Positions 52,671-64,000 of a stretch of DNA of 64,000 nucleotides are shown piece after piece. The notes beneath the pieces are model-generated. The model was given only the letters and a program-made list of their open reading frames with translations. It searched no databases and was not told the DNA's origin. Each line of letters begins with the position of its first letter. Within the stretch, counting starts at the first letter, position 1. Source of the DNA: Hymenobacter jeongseonensis (GTDB taxonomy: Bacteria; Bacteroidota; Bacteroidia; Cytophagales; Hymenobacteraceae); contig NZ_JADQDQ010000009.1 of NCBI RefSeq assembly GCF_015694725.1, forward strand, positions 124,001 through 188,000, read 5' to 3'. Position numbers and translations under genes: made by a program.

Positions 52671-52675
52671 TTTTG
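52668..52675 (+). promoter_or_regulatory. -7 box overlapping the end of the DUF2071 gene
   Basis: TAATTTTG, exact TAnnTTTG match, four bases before the GTG start of hrpB. It also contains the upstream stop codon TAA. It could give a leaderless hrpB mRNA. Confidence 0.4.
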
Positions 52676-52679
52676 GTGG

Positions 52680-55280
52680 GTGAAACCTGCCTTTATCCTG
52701 CCGCCGCTGCCCGAATTGCCCATCATTGCGGCCCTGCCCGCGTTGCGGGCTGCCCTGGCCAGCAATGCCCGCGTGGTGCTGGAAGCCCCCCCCGGCGCGG
52801 GCAAGACCACCGTGGTGCCGCTGGAGCTTTTGGCCGCCAGCTGGCGGAATCCGGACGATAAAATTCTGGTGCTCGAACCCCGCCAGTTGGCCGTGCGCGG
52901 GGCCGCCGCCCGCCTGGCGCAGCTACTGGGTGAGCCCGTGGGCCGCACCATCGGCTATCGGGTGCGGCTGGATAGCAAAGTGAGCCAGGAAACCCGGGTG
53001 GAAGTCATCACCGAAGGCATTCTCACGCGCATGATTCAGGACGACCCGGCGCTGGAAGGCGTGGCGGCCGTGGTGTTCGACGAATTTCACGAGCGCAGCC
53101 TCAATGCCGATTTGGGGCTGGCCCTGGCCCTGGATGCACAAGCCGTGCTGCGGCCCGACCTGCGGATTCTGATAATGAGTGCTACGCTGGAGGCCCAGCG
53201 CCTGGGCCAATGGCTGCCCGCCCCGGTGGTGTCCTCGGCCGGTTTTTTGTTTCCGATTGACACTCACTACCTCGACCCGCGCCGCGCTTCTTCGCTGCCC
53301 AACAAGCCCAACGAGCGGCTGGCCGAGCTGGTGCCCGCCCAGGTGCGCGCGGCCCTGAATACCCACGCCGAGGGCGACATTCTGGTATTTCTGCCCGGCG
53401 TGGGGGACTTGCAGCGGAGTGCCGGCAAGCTCACCGACGCCCTGGCCGATACCGTTGACCTGCACTTGCTGCACGGCGAGTTGCCGCTCGAAACCCAGGA
53501 CGCCGCCCTGCGCCCCGCCCGCGCCGGGCGCCGCAAGGTCATCCTGGCCACCAGCATTGCCGAAACCAGCCTCACCATTGAAGGCGTGCGGGTGGTGATT
53601 GACGGCGGGTTTGCGCGGGTGCCGCGCTTTGTGCCCCGCACCGGCTTCACTACCCTGGAAACCGTGCCCGTGGCCCGCGCCGCGGCCGACCAGCGCCGGG
53701 GCCGCGCCGGCCGCCTGGCCCCCGGCACCTGCTACCGCCTCTGGACCGAAGCCGAGCACCACAACCTGCCTGCCCACCGCCCGCCCGAAATCCACACCGC
53801 CGACCTAAGCAGCCTGGTGCTGGAACTGGCCCTGTGGGGAGCGACGGAGCCAACCGGCTTGCGGTGGCTGGATGTGCCGCCGGTGGCCGCCTTCGCGCAA
53901 GCCCGGGAGCTGTTGCTGCGGCTGGGAGCGTTGGCTAACGAGACCAAAGTCACGCCGCACGGCCGGCAGTTGGCGGCGCTGGGCCTGCCGCCCCGCCTTG
54001 GACACTTGGTGGTGCGCGGCCAGGAGTTGGGCTACGGCGCGGCGGCGGGCGCGCTGGCCGCATTACTGGCCGAGCGCGACCTGCTGCGCTGGGCTTCGCC
54101 AACCGATACCCGCCCGATGCTGCCGGATTTGCGCCTGCGCCTGGAGGCGTTGGAAAGCGGCCGGCCGCCGCTGCCCGGCCTGGCGCTGCACCACGCCACG
54201 CTGCAGCGCGTACGCGACGTGGCCCGCAACCTGCAAGCCCGACAGCGGCAGGCGCCGGCCGCGGCTGGCTATTCGGCCGCGCAGGCGCCCGTTGGGTTGC
54301 TCACGGCGCTGGCGTACCCCGACCGCTTGGCCCAGCGCGAAACCCATGACCGGCTCCGCCTCGTAACGGGCCAGCGCGTGAGCTTGAACACGACGGATGT
54401 GGACCCGCAGGCCGAGTTCTTTGCGGTGGCTCACCTGGCCGGCACGGCGGCGGCGCCCCGCGCTACGTTGGCCGCGCCGCTGGGCAAAGACGAACTGGAA
54501 CTGGCCTTCGCCGACCAGATTACCACCACCGACGAAGTGGGCTACGACGTTGCGGCCCAGCGCGTAAGTGGCCGCCGCGTGCGCCGGCTGGGGGCGTTAT
54601 TGCTTTCGGAGGCGGTTATTGGCCAGCCCGACCCGGCGCTGGTCAGCCAGGCCCTGGGTACGTATTTGCAGGAAGCGGGTTTGAGCAAATTGAACTGGAC
54701 GGCCGAGGCCCGGCAGCTACAGCAACGACTGGAATTTCTGCATCAGCAGTTCCCCGCATCCGAAGCAAACCCCGGGGAAGAGTGGCCCACTTTCAATGAT
54801 AAAACCTTGACCCGGGAGCTTACGGAGTGGCTGGGCCCGCACCTCACCGGCCTCAAAACCCTGGCTGATGTGCAGCGTCTCAACCTGACCGAGCCGCTGC
54901 TGGCGCGCCTGCCCGGCGGTTGGAACCAACGCCAAGTGCTCGACCGCTTGGCCCCGGCCGCGCTGGAAGTACCCAGTGGCTCGCACATTGCCTTGGACTA
55001 CAGCGACCCGGCCGCCCCGGTGCTTGCCGTGAAGCTGCAAGAGCTATTTGGCCTTACCGAGACGCCCACTGTGGCCGGCGGGCGCGTGCCGCTGCTGTTG
55101 CACCTGCTGTCGCCGGGCGGGCGGCCGGCGCAGGTCACGCGCGACCTGCGCAGCTTTTGGGAACGGGGCTACTTCGAGGTGCGCAAGGACTTGAAGGGCC
55201 GCTACCCCCGGCATCCCTGGCCCGACAAACCCATGGAGCACATTCCCACCAAACTCACCAAAAAGCGGCTGGGCCAGTAG
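52680..55280 (+). CDS. hrpB: ATP-dependent helicase HrpB
   Basis: 866 residues from GTG 52680 (GTG-AAA-CCT). DEAH/RHA family: Walker A EAPPGAGKTTVVPLELL, VEVITEGILTRMIQDDPALE, DEFHERSLNADLGLALALDA (DEFH in place of DEAH), ILIMSATLEAQRL, VFLPGVGDLQRS, IAETSLTIEGVRVVIDGGFA and QRRGRAGRLAPGTCYRLW. The C-terminal HrpB domain ends with DLKGRYPRHPWPDKP. The length and ending are typical. In bacteria its substrate is uncertain; RNA is likely. Confidence 0.95.
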   Translation: MKPAFILPPLPELPIIAALPALRAALASNARVVLEAPPGAGKTTVVPLELLAASWRNPDDKILVLEPRQLAVRGAAARLAQLLGEPVGRTIGYRVRLDSKVSQETRVEVITEGILTRMIQDDPALEGVAAVVFDEFHERSLNADLGLALALDAQAVLRPDLRILIMSATLEAQRLGQWLPAPVVSSAGFLFPIDTHYLDPRRASSLPNKPNERLAELVPAQVRAALNTHAEGDILVFLPGVGDLQRSAGKLTDALADTVDLHLLHGELPLETQDAALRPARAGRRKVILATSIAETSLTIEGVRVVIDGGFARVPRFVPRTGFTTLETVPVARAAADQRRGRAGRLAPGTCYRLWTEAEHHNLPAHRPPEIHTADLSSLVLELALWGATEPTGLRWLDVPPVAAFAQARELLLRLGALANETKVTPHGRQLAALGLPPRLGHLVVRGQELGYGAAAGALAALLAERDLLRWASPTDTRPMLPDLRLRLEALESGRPPLPGLALHHATLQRVRDVARNLQARQRQAPAAAGYSAAQAPVGLLTALAYPDRLAQRETHDRLRLVTGQRVSLNTTDVDPQAEFFAVAHLAGTAAAPRATLAAPLGKDELELAFADQITTTDEVGYDVAAQRVSGRRVRRLGALLLSEAVIGQPDPALVSQALGTYLQEAGLSKLNWTAEARQLQQRLEFLHQQFPASEANPGEEWPTFNDKTLTRELTEWLGPHLTGLKTLADVQRLNLTEPLLARLPGGWNQRQVLDRLAPAALEVPSGSHIALDYSDPAAPVLAVKLQELFGLTETPTVAGGRVPLLLHLLSPGGRPAQVTRDLRSFWERGYFEVRKDLKGRYPRHPWPDKPMEHIPTKLTKKRLGQ

Positions 55281-55385
55281 CCGGTTTTCGTTACGGACTA
55301 ATAGCCAATGTTATCATTACTCAAAAACCGGTAATTTATGAGGTAACAATTGCGTAACGTTGGCCGACCGGTGCGTAATTGGGGT

Positions 55386-56120
55386 ATGAAACACCTCTTC
55401 TCCTCATTCATTCTGGCTCTACTTACTGGCACGGCCCAGGGCCAAGGTGGCGGCGGAGGGGCACCCGTGGGGTGGATGAAACTCAGCGCCGATTTGCCCC
55501 TGCGCGGCCGCTGGAGCATGTACTCGGAAGTGGAGACGCGCCAGAGCAATGCTCAACTCACTGCCCAGCAGCTCGGCCGCCTGGGCTTCCGCTTGAACGT
55601 ATCCCCTAATTTCAGCCTCACCACGGGCTACGTGCTGGCGGCAAACGAATGCCGCGCCAGCGGCGACGAGTCCACCACTCCCGAACACCGCCTGTATCAG
55701 GAAGTAGCTGTGAACGACGCCACCGGGGCCATACGCGCCGGCCACCGCCTGCGGGCCGAAGAGCGGTGGCTGCGCGCCACACCGGAAGCCGCCTTTCGGT
55801 TTGCCCCGCGCCTGCGCTACCAATTGCGACTGGTGCTGCCGTTGCGGGCGGGCGGGACGCTGCCCATCGGCGGCGTGTTCCTGGTGGTGGGCAATGAAGT
55901 ATTTGCCGGCCTGGGTCGGCGCGAAGGGCGGAGCTTTTTGGAAGAAAACCGCGCAAGTGCGGGCCTGGGCTACCGCGTCAGCCGCCACGCCACCGTGGAA
56001 ATGGCTTACCTGCACCAGACCCAGGCGGCGGGGTCGGCGGGCGCTTCCCTGGCCCGCAATGCGGTGCAAGTGAGCGTGGCCGTGGCTCGACCCAACCATC
56101 TTGCCTTGGTGCGCCGCTGA
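55386..56120 (+). CDS. DUF2490 family exported protein
   Basis: ATG 55386 (MKHLFSSFILALLTGTAQGQ) gives 244 residues with a signal peptide. It looks like a small outer membrane beta-barrel: alternating strands such as WSMYSEVETRQSNAQ, RLGFRLNVSPNFSLTTGYVL, HRLYQEVAVNDATGAIRAGH, RLRAEERWL. This pattern, with a central HRLRAEERW, matches DUF2490. Function unknown. Confidence 0.82.
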   Translation: MKHLFSSFILALLTGTAQGQGGGGGAPVGWMKLSADLPLRGRWSMYSEVETRQSNAQLTAQQLGRLGFRLNVSPNFSLTTGYVLAANECRASGDESTTPEHRLYQEVAVNDATGAIRAGHRLRAEERWLRATPEAAFRFAPRLRYQLRLVLPLRAGGTLPIGGVFLVVGNEVFAGLGRREGRSFLEENRASAGLGYRVSRHATVEMAYLHQTQAAGSAGASLARNAVQVSVAVARPNHLALVRR

Positions 56121-56140
56121 TAGCTGCTTCCGCTTGTTGG

Positions 56141-56983
56141 CTAGCCCGGCAACTCGCTGCCCGGACCGCTGGCGTCCCGGCCGCGGGCGGGCGAGTAATG
56201 CCGATGCAGCCAGCGGCTCAGCCCGCCGAGGCCGGGCAACAACACCCGCTCCGTGATGTTGGCTTGGTCGAGCTTATCGCGCACTTCCCACTTCAGGCGG
56301 GCGGGAATAACGATGCGGAAATACAGCTCGGGGCGTTCCGTCAGCCAGTCGTGCAGCACGCTTTGGGCCGTGCTCATCAGCGAGAACAACGCGTACTGGT
56401 GCACGATGCGGGCGTCGAGGCTTGGCGGCTCGAGAAACAGCACGTAGGGCACGTCCTGCAGCTCTTCCAGCTCGCCCAGGCTGCTGGCCAGGGGCTGCAG
56501 GAGCTCCGAAGTAAACACGTTGGAGCCTTCGGTTTGCAGGGCCTGGCGCAGGCGCTGGGGCAGGTGCTCGGCGGCTTTTACGTAGTTGAGGGCCCAAATA
56601 ATGCCGTCTTCGTGGTAGGCTTCGAGGTCGTCGGTGGCGAAATGCAGGGCCACGTAGGGCGAGTAAGTCCAGTCGAGCAGGCGCGTGGGCAGGCCGTGGT
56701 GCTGGGCCAGGGCCAGCCAGTCCCAGGTGCTGGCCGCCTGAATGGTTTGGGTGGTGTCGTGGGCGTACTTGCGGAAATTCCGCAGCAGGTGGTTTTCCAG
56801 CTTGTGGTATTCGCCCCCGAGGCGCTGCACGCTGGTATTGAGCTGGTAGTGGCGCGAACGGCTCCCGCGGTACACAAACGGCGAACGGAACCGCCCCAGG
56901 CCCCCGTCCCAGGTATCCTGAAAGAGCAGGCGTTGCAGGTCTTCCCAGGAAGTAGCTTCGTAATCGTTGGCAGAAAGGGGCAT
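56141..56983 (-). CDS. FRG-domain protein
   Basis: 280 residues from ATG 56983. FRG domain: FVYRGSRSRHYQLNTSVQRL near residue 36, then AQHHGLPTRLLDWTYSPYVA and HFATDDLEAYHEDGIIWALN. FRG domains are of unknown activity and are common in phage-defence and mobile contexts; here there is no such neighbour. The C-terminal half (about 165-280) also follows the family. A TATCTTCG box ends four bases before the ATG, so a leaderless mRNA is likely. Confidence 0.9.
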   Translation of the reverse strand: MPLSANDYEATSWEDLQRLLFQDTWDGGLGRFRSPFVYRGSRSRHYQLNTSVQRLGGEYHKLENHLLRNFRKYAHDTTQTIQAASTWDWLALAQHHGLPTRLLDWTYSPYVALHFATDDLEAYHEDGIIWALNYVKAAEHLPQRLRQALQTEGSNVFTSELLQPLASSLGELEELQDVPYVLFLEPPSLDARIVHQYALFSLMSTAQSVLHDWLTERPELYFRIVIPARLKWEVRDKLDQANITERVLLPGLGGLSRWLHRHYSPARGRDASGPGSELPG

Positions 56984-56987
56984 GGGG

Positions 56988-56995
56988 CGAAGATA
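56988..56995 (-). promoter_or_regulatory. -7 promoter box of the FRG gene
   Basis: TATCTTCG on the minus strand, one base off TAnnTTTG, four bases before the ATG. Confidence 0.4.
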
Positions 56996-57090
56996 CGCGG
57001 CGCCAGCAGCAGCCGTTCGTTTGAGCTTACCAAGCGTAGCGCCTGGCGAGCCACCGGCTTCAAAACCGGAAGCTTCGCTGGGCGCAACTC

Positions 57091-57942
57091 TTATCCACCG
57101 GCCGGGAAATCGGCAGCATCGCCCATCGCGGCGTACTGCTCCAGTTCCTGACTGAGGGCGGCAAACTTCTCGCGGGCGCCTTTCACTGCGGCTTTGCCCA
57201 GGGGCAGGTGCAGGGGCGGCTTGGTTAGTTGCACGACGTCGTACATGGCCTTGGCGGCGCGCACGGGGTCGCCGGGCTGGCGGCCGCTGTAGCCCTGGAT
57301 GGCGCGCATGTTTTCGCCCACAGTGGCCTGATAATCGTCAATTTTGGTATCGGCGAAGGTGGCCGACTCGCCTGCCCATTTTGTGCGGAAACCGCTGGGC
57401 TCGACGTTGGTGACGTGAATGCCCAGCGGTGCCAGTTGCAGCGACAAGCTCTCGCCGATGCCTTCGAGCGCAAATTTGGAAGCATTGTACACGCCCACGC
57501 CGGGAAACGCCCGCAGGCCGCCGATGCTGGTGATGTTGAGAATATGGCCCGACCGGCGCGCCCGCAGATGCGGCAGCACGGCCCGCAGCACGTGCAGCGC
57601 GCCGAACACGTTCACGTCGAACTGCCGCTGCACTTCCTCGGCGGGCACCTCTTCGATGCTGCCCATGGAGCCGTAGCCGGCATTGTTCACGACCACGTCG
57701 AGGTGGTCGAAATGGGCAATGGCATCGGCCACGGCGGTTTTCACCTGTGCTTCGTTGGTCACGTCGCACACCAGGCCCAAGGTGCGGCCGGGCGCTTGGG
57801 ATGTAAACGCCTCGGCTTGCCCGGGCTGGCGAAAGGTAGCGGCCACACGGCCGCCTTGCTCCAGAATATAAGTAGCCAGGGCTTCGCCAAAGCCGGACGA
57901 CGCCCCGGTGATAAACCAGGTTTGGGGGGTGGAATCAGGCAT
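57091..57942 (-). CDS. Short-chain dehydrogenase/reductase
   Basis: 283 residues. Classical SDR: TWFITGASSGFGEALATYIL (TGxxxGxG cofactor site), VVNNAGYGSMGSIEEV, INTITSIGG-like ILNITSIGGLRAFPGVGVYN and the catalytic YNASKFALEGIGESL (Tyr-x3-Lys). SDR enzymes oxidise or reduce alcohols and ketones with NAD(P)H; the substrate is unknown. Divergent from the esterase gene. Confidence 0.92.
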   Translation of the reverse strand: MPDSTPQTWFITGASSGFGEALATYILEQGGRVAATFRQPGQAEAFTSQAPGRTLGLVCDVTNEAQVKTAVADAIAHFDHLDVVVNNAGYGSMGSIEEVPAEEVQRQFDVNVFGALHVLRAVLPHLRARRSGHILNITSIGGLRAFPGVGVYNASKFALEGIGESLSLQLAPLGIHVTNVEPSGFRTKWAGESATFADTKIDDYQATVGENMRAIQGYSGRQPGDPVRAAKAMYDVVQLTKPPLHLPLGKAAVKGAREKFAALSQELEQYAAMGDAADFPAGG

Positions 57943-58038
57943 ACAATTCGTATTGGGAAATGGTAGGTGCTAAGACGGCTTGCGGCCGCGAATTGTTTGC
58001 GGGCGCAACCGAAATGCGCGGGGCTGAGGCCATTGCCG

Positions 58039-58046
58039 TACCTTCG
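58039..58046 (+). promoter_or_regulatory. -7 promoter box of the esterase gene
   Basis: TACCTTCG, one base off TAnnTTTG, 46 bases before ATG 58093. Confidence 0.35.
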
Positions 58047-58092
58047 CGCCCCACAAATCCCACCCAACACGCTCCGCGCCGCATTCCAGCCG

Positions 58093-61072
<2,980 letters not shown>

Positions 61073-61252
61073 GGCCATTAAACGACGTATTGATACCCAA
61101 CGGGCAACGCTGGCTTATGCTGGGGTTGCCCGTTGTGCTTGTTGCACTAGGCGCGGGTTGGTTTCTCAGGGCTGATTGTATCTTGCATGCCGATTGAGCG
61201 TCTTTGCAGATGCAGCGGGCTGGTGCACTTGTGTTATTCCTGGTTTTATTCT

Positions 61253-63346
61253 GTGCCTAAACGCTTACTCTTTTCCCTCCTCCCATTCAGCCTGCTTACT
61301 TGGGTGCTGCTGCTGCTTAGTGCGCTCAGCCACTCGGGAGCCGAGCCGTGGCTGGGCAACTGGCCCCAGTGGACGACGCAGCTGACCCAGGCGGCGTTTG
61401 TGCTGAGTGTCTTTTTGTACTACCGGTACCAGCCGTCGCCCTTGCAGGGCCAGGCATTTGTGAAGCTGCTGCGGCGCTTGCTCCTGGGGCCAGGCCTTCT
61501 GGCCCTGGCCTGTGTGGGCCTGCACTTACTGGAGCGCCAGGCGAAGGACGAGCCCATTTTCAGCGGCAACAGTCTCTTCTTCACTTGCATTTACACCCTC
61601 AATCTGGGGTTGTTCGTCATTTTTCTGGCCCGCACCAACTACGCGTGGCGGGCGCTGGTGCTGTTCCGTTCCTCGGCCCGGCTCCAACGCGAATGGACCC
61701 TGTTTGAAATGATGCTGGGGGCCACGTTGCTGTTCCGCTTGGTAGGCGTGAATCCGCCCGACTACATTGGCATTCCCATTGTGGTGTTGCTTGGTCTATA
61801 TGGCATTTACCTCAGCGGGCACCAAAAATGGGTGGCTTACCTCAGCCAGCGCGACAAGTGGAACGCAGTGTTGCTGCAAGCGGGCCTGCTGTTCGGCGTG
61901 CTGGTGTTTGTGCAATATTTCCGCGTCACACAGGTCGACCCGCAGCTCATTGCCCCGAAACCCCAGTATGCTTTCTTGCTGCTGACGGCTTTTTTCTCGG
62001 CTTTCTACGCCTTGATGGGCTTGCTGGTCACGTTTTTCAACATGCCCATTGCCGATATCATCGAGCAGCGGCGCAACGAAATCCTGCGCCTGCAGCGCCT
62101 CACCCAGATTATCCAGCGCGGCCAGACGTCGGCGGAGGTCTACAACATTCTCCTGGAATCGGCGGTGCAAACCGTGCAGGCCGAAGCGGCCTGGCTCGAC
62201 CTCGACCCCGGTCACGCCGGCATTGATGCGGCCGAAGCCACGTATTACTACAACTTGGCGCCCAACCAAGTAAACGTTCTGCGGGAGCTGCTGAAAGGGC
62301 ATGAGCTGCCGGAAGGCGAATTCATTACCAACGACCTGAACCTGCGGCCTGGCTTCGCAGGCATGCCGCAGGCGTTCCGCTCGTTGCTGCAACTGCCGCT
62401 GCGCGGGCTGCACTACAACTACGGCATGCTGCACCTGCTGAAAGCGGAGCCGCACACCTTCGACCGGGAGGACCTGAGCATCCTGCAAACCTTCACCAGC
62501 CAAGCGGTGCTCAGCATCGAAAACCTGGAACTGGTGCATACTTCGCTCGAAAACCAGCGCACCCAGGAAGAGCTCAAGATTGCTTCCCAAGTGCAGGACA
62601 GCCTGATTCCGAAGAACCTGCCGACGGATAACTGGTTTGAAATCAGCTCGCATTCCTTGGCCGCCAAAGAGGTGGGCGGCGATTTTTATGACTTCCTGCA
62701 CTTGCCCGGCCGCCGGCTGGCCGTTATCATCGGCGACGTGAGCGGCAAGGGCGTGACGGCGGCCTTCCACATGGCCCAGATGAAAGGCATCTTTCATTCG
62801 CTGATGCAGGAAAACCCGCTGGCGAAGAACGAGCGCGACAAATTTCCGGTGCCCAGCCGGTTTATGACCCAAGCCAACACCGCCCTGGCCCACTGCCTCG
62901 AAAAATCCTGCTTCATCACCTCCTCGCTCTACATCATTGACTACGAGCAGGGCGGTTTTGTATTTGCCCGCGCCGGGCACTGCCACACGCTTTACTACCA
63001 CGCCCTGCGCGAAGAAGTCTTTTATTTCGAATCGACCGGTTTGGGCTTGGGCATCATTCGAAACGACACGTACGAGAAGCACATCAAAAACCAGTTTTAC
63101 GATTACAGTCCCGGCGATGTGATGGTGATTTACACCGACGGCATCGTGGAGGCCCGGGGCGAGGGCGGCGCCGAATACGGCGAAGACCGACTTAAGTTGC
63201 GCTTGGAGGAAACTTATTTCCAGAATGCCGAAGAAATCAAGTCATTTATACTAAGAGACTTAAACGCATTTACGCACGGCTTTCCCATCCACGACGACCA
63301 GACCCTGCTGGTTATTAAATTCAAGTCCGCTCAACCCCCACAGTGA
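61253..63346 (+). CDS. Membrane PP2C (SpoIIE)-type phosphatase with GAF domain
   Basis: The frame is open from ATG 61187, but the first 22 residues are Cys-rich and unlike a protein start; GTG 61253 (PKRLLFSLLPFSLLTWVLLL) gives 697 residues. About eight membrane helices fill the N-terminal 280 residues. A linker and a GAF-like domain (about 300-450, PQAFRSLLQLPLRGLHYNYG, LSILQTFTSQAVLSIENLEL) follow. A SpoIIE/RsbU phosphatase domain ends it: AKEVGGDFYDFLHLPGRR, VIIGDVSGKGVTAAFHMAQM, YTDGIVEARGEGG, HDDQTLLVIKF. It should dephosphorylate the STAS protein encoded next. Confidence 0.92.
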   Translation: MPKRLLFSLLPFSLLTWVLLLLSALSHSGAEPWLGNWPQWTTQLTQAAFVLSVFLYYRYQPSPLQGQAFVKLLRRLLLGPGLLALACVGLHLLERQAKDEPIFSGNSLFFTCIYTLNLGLFVIFLARTNYAWRALVLFRSSARLQREWTLFEMMLGATLLFRLVGVNPPDYIGIPIVVLLGLYGIYLSGHQKWVAYLSQRDKWNAVLLQAGLLFGVLVFVQYFRVTQVDPQLIAPKPQYAFLLLTAFFSAFYALMGLLVTFFNMPIADIIEQRRNEILRLQRLTQIIQRGQTSAEVYNILLESAVQTVQAEAAWLDLDPGHAGIDAAEATYYYNLAPNQVNVLRELLKGHELPEGEFITNDLNLRPGFAGMPQAFRSLLQLPLRGLHYNYGMLHLLKAEPHTFDREDLSILQTFTSQAVLSIENLELVHTSLENQRTQEELKIASQVQDSLIPKNLPTDNWFEISSHSLAAKEVGGDFYDFLHLPGRRLAVIIGDVSGKGVTAAFHMAQMKGIFHSLMQENPLAKNERDKFPVPSRFMTQANTALAHCLEKSCFITSSLYIIDYEQGGFVFARAGHCHTLYYHALREEVFYFESTGLGLGIIRNDTYEKHIKNQFYDYSPGDVMVIYTDGIVEARGEGGAEYGEDRLKLRLEETYFQNAEEIKSFILRDLNAFTHGFPIHDDQTLLVIKFKSAQPPQ

Positions 63347-63367
63347 GCCTGACGTATCGCCCTCATT

Positions 63368-63697
63368 ATGAAAGTTACTGCCCAACCCACCGCCGATACG
63401 CTCACCCTCCTACTGGACGGCGAGCTGGACGCTAGCTCCGCCATTGTTCTTGATACTGAGCTGGCCAAACCCGATATTCTCGACTACCGCAAGGTGCTGA
63501 TTGATTGCGCCAAGCTCAGCTACATTTCTTCGGCTGGCCTGGGGGTTTTCATCTCGCATCTGCAGCGTTTTCAGGATGCCCACGTGAAACTCGTGTTTTT
63601 TAACATGCAGGAGAAGGTTTTCAACGTATTTGAAATCTTGGGCCTGGACGCATTGATGACCATCGTGCCCACCGCCACCGAAGCCGAAGCTGCTTAA
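63368..63697 (+). CDS. STAS-domain anti-sigma factor antagonist
   Basis: 109 residues: TLTLLLDGELDASSAIVLDT, VLIDCAKLSYISSAGLGVFI with the phosphorylatable Ser in ISSAGLGVF, then LQRFQDAHVKLVFFNMQEKV. This is the SpoIIAA/RsbV fold and active-site pattern. It starts 21 bases after the phosphatase gene and is followed by the anti-sigma kinase, so the three genes form a partner-switching cassette. Confidence 0.94.
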   Translation: MKVTAQPTADTLTLLLDGELDASSAIVLDTELAKPDILDYRKVLIDCAKLSYISSAGLGVFISHLQRFQDAHVKLVFFNMQEKVFNVFEILGLDALMTIVPTATEAEAA

Positions 63698-63736
63698 GTT
63701 GAACTATGAGGATTGAATTGGTTTAGCCGGTTCAAG

Positions 63737-63753
63737 CTCATAATTCATCCCTC
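63737..63753 (+). repeat. Short sequence shared with the secDF leader
   Basis: CTCATAATTCATCCCTC matches CTCATAATTCATCACTC at 26062-26078 in 16 of 17 bases; both lie shortly before a start codon. Confidence 0.6.
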
Positions 63754-63757
63754 AACG

Positions 63758-64000
63758 ATGAAATCCGCCCTCCGCATTGCTTGCTCACGCAGCCACCTCC
63801 AGCAGGTGCGTGACTTCGTGCGGACTTACCTCAGCAACCGGCAGCTGCCCGAAATCGCCATCAACCAAGTGGTGTTGGCCGTGGACGAGGTGGTGGCCAA
63901 CTTTATTATTCACGCCAACGGTGAAGACGAAAGCCAGTTCCTGGACCTGAAGATAGACATCAAGGAGCACGAGCTGAATGTGGAAATCACCGACAATGGC
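63758..64000 (+). CDS. Anti-sigma factor serine kinase (RsbW-like), cut by window end
   Basis: ATG 63758 opens 81 codons to the edge. The frame reads SRSHLQQVRDFVRTYLSNRQ, then VVLAVDEVVANFIIHANG (N-box of the HATPase_c_2 fold), and reaches the G1 box ITDNG at the very end. Kinases of this kind bind a sigma factor or other target and phosphorylate the STAS antagonist. The gene is partial only because the window ends. Confidence 0.9.
   Translation, partial: MKSALRIACSRSHLQQVRDFVRTYLSNRQLPEIAINQVVLAVDEVVANFIIHANGEDESQFLDLKIDIKEHELNVEITDNG

Noticed and set aside
56141-56983. Phage-defence island around the FRG gene
   Set aside because: Neighbours are ordinary metabolic or exported proteins; no nuclease, toxin or mobile gene is present.
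57229-57966. Long plus-strand frames opposite the SDR gene and other GC-rich genes
   Set aside because: High GC content leaves antisense frames open; only the sense product shows family motifs.
61097-61135. Terminator after guaB
   Set aside because: ACGGGCAAC/GTTGCCCGT pairs well but has no T-run, so it is not called as an intrinsic terminator.

Overview
The window looks like a chromosomal segment of a high-GC Bacteroidota, most likely Hymenobacter or a close Cytophagales relative. Evidence: Bacteroidota-type promoter boxes (TAnnTTTG) sit just upstream of many start codons; SecD and SecF are fused; there is a zinc-free type B ribosomal protein L31; an esterase ends in a type IX secretion sorting domain; there are a BatD protein, a TonB receptor with a carboxypeptidase-like N-terminal domain, and PCC13-62-type ferritin-like proteins. 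The assignment rests on gene content and recollection, not on a search. I saw no rRNA, tRNA, CRISPR array, transposase or prophage gene.

Layout. 1-3.7 kb: two TPR sensor histidine kinases in tandem (the first cut by the window edge). 4.4-9.8 kb: an HD hydrolase, a MoeB/ThiF-rhodanese enzyme, a nine-TPR secreted protein and a PorE-like TPR/propeller/OmpA protein. 9.8-16.7 kb: a long unknown helical protein, then a small protein made of six 13-residue repeats followed by an Opp/Dpp-type substrate-binding protein and two permeases without an ATPase. A nearly identical promoter (29 of 39 bases) reappears after the permeases in front of a second short transcription unit. 16.7-22.8 kb: housekeeping genes on the minus strand (RmlD-like reductase, cyclophilin, HemC, a 179-aa unknown, HolB, GlmU-like protein, L31). 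22.9-29.1 kb: RdgB, uridine kinase, DUF4268 protein, SecDF. 29.4-33 kb: Nfu-type Fe-S scaffold, chorismate synthase, BatD.

33.2-38.9 kb: three tandem pairs of exported ferritin-like proteins. Each pair is a Tat-type lipoprotein followed by a Tat-type soluble partner; the third pair has lost some of the expected metal ligands. 39-45.9 kb: QueG, RuvB, HIRAN protein, glutaryl-CoA dehydrogenase-like enzyme and an APC permease. 46-51.4 kb: a probable thiamine uptake locus: a TPP riboswitch in front of a TonB receptor, a PnuC/PnuT-family transporter and an unusual fusion of a NadR-like P-loop kinase with an aldose-1-epimerase-like domain. 51.4-59.5 kb: rhodanese, DUF2071, HrpB helicase, DUF2490, FRG protein, SDR and a T9SS-secreted esterase. 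59.6-64 kb: IMP dehydrogenase, then a partner-switching signalling module (SpoIIE-type phosphatase, STAS antagonist, anti-sigma kinase cut by the window end).

Two families of short palindromic elements are scattered between genes: a TGCTGAGC/CGAAGCAT family (four copies) and a GTAGCG/GAGTCCGCG family (two copies) that supplies the stop codon of both aroC and ruvB. The most interesting points are the repeat-peptide/transporter locus with its duplicated promoter, the ferritin-like array, and the thiamine locus with its kinase-epimerase fusion.
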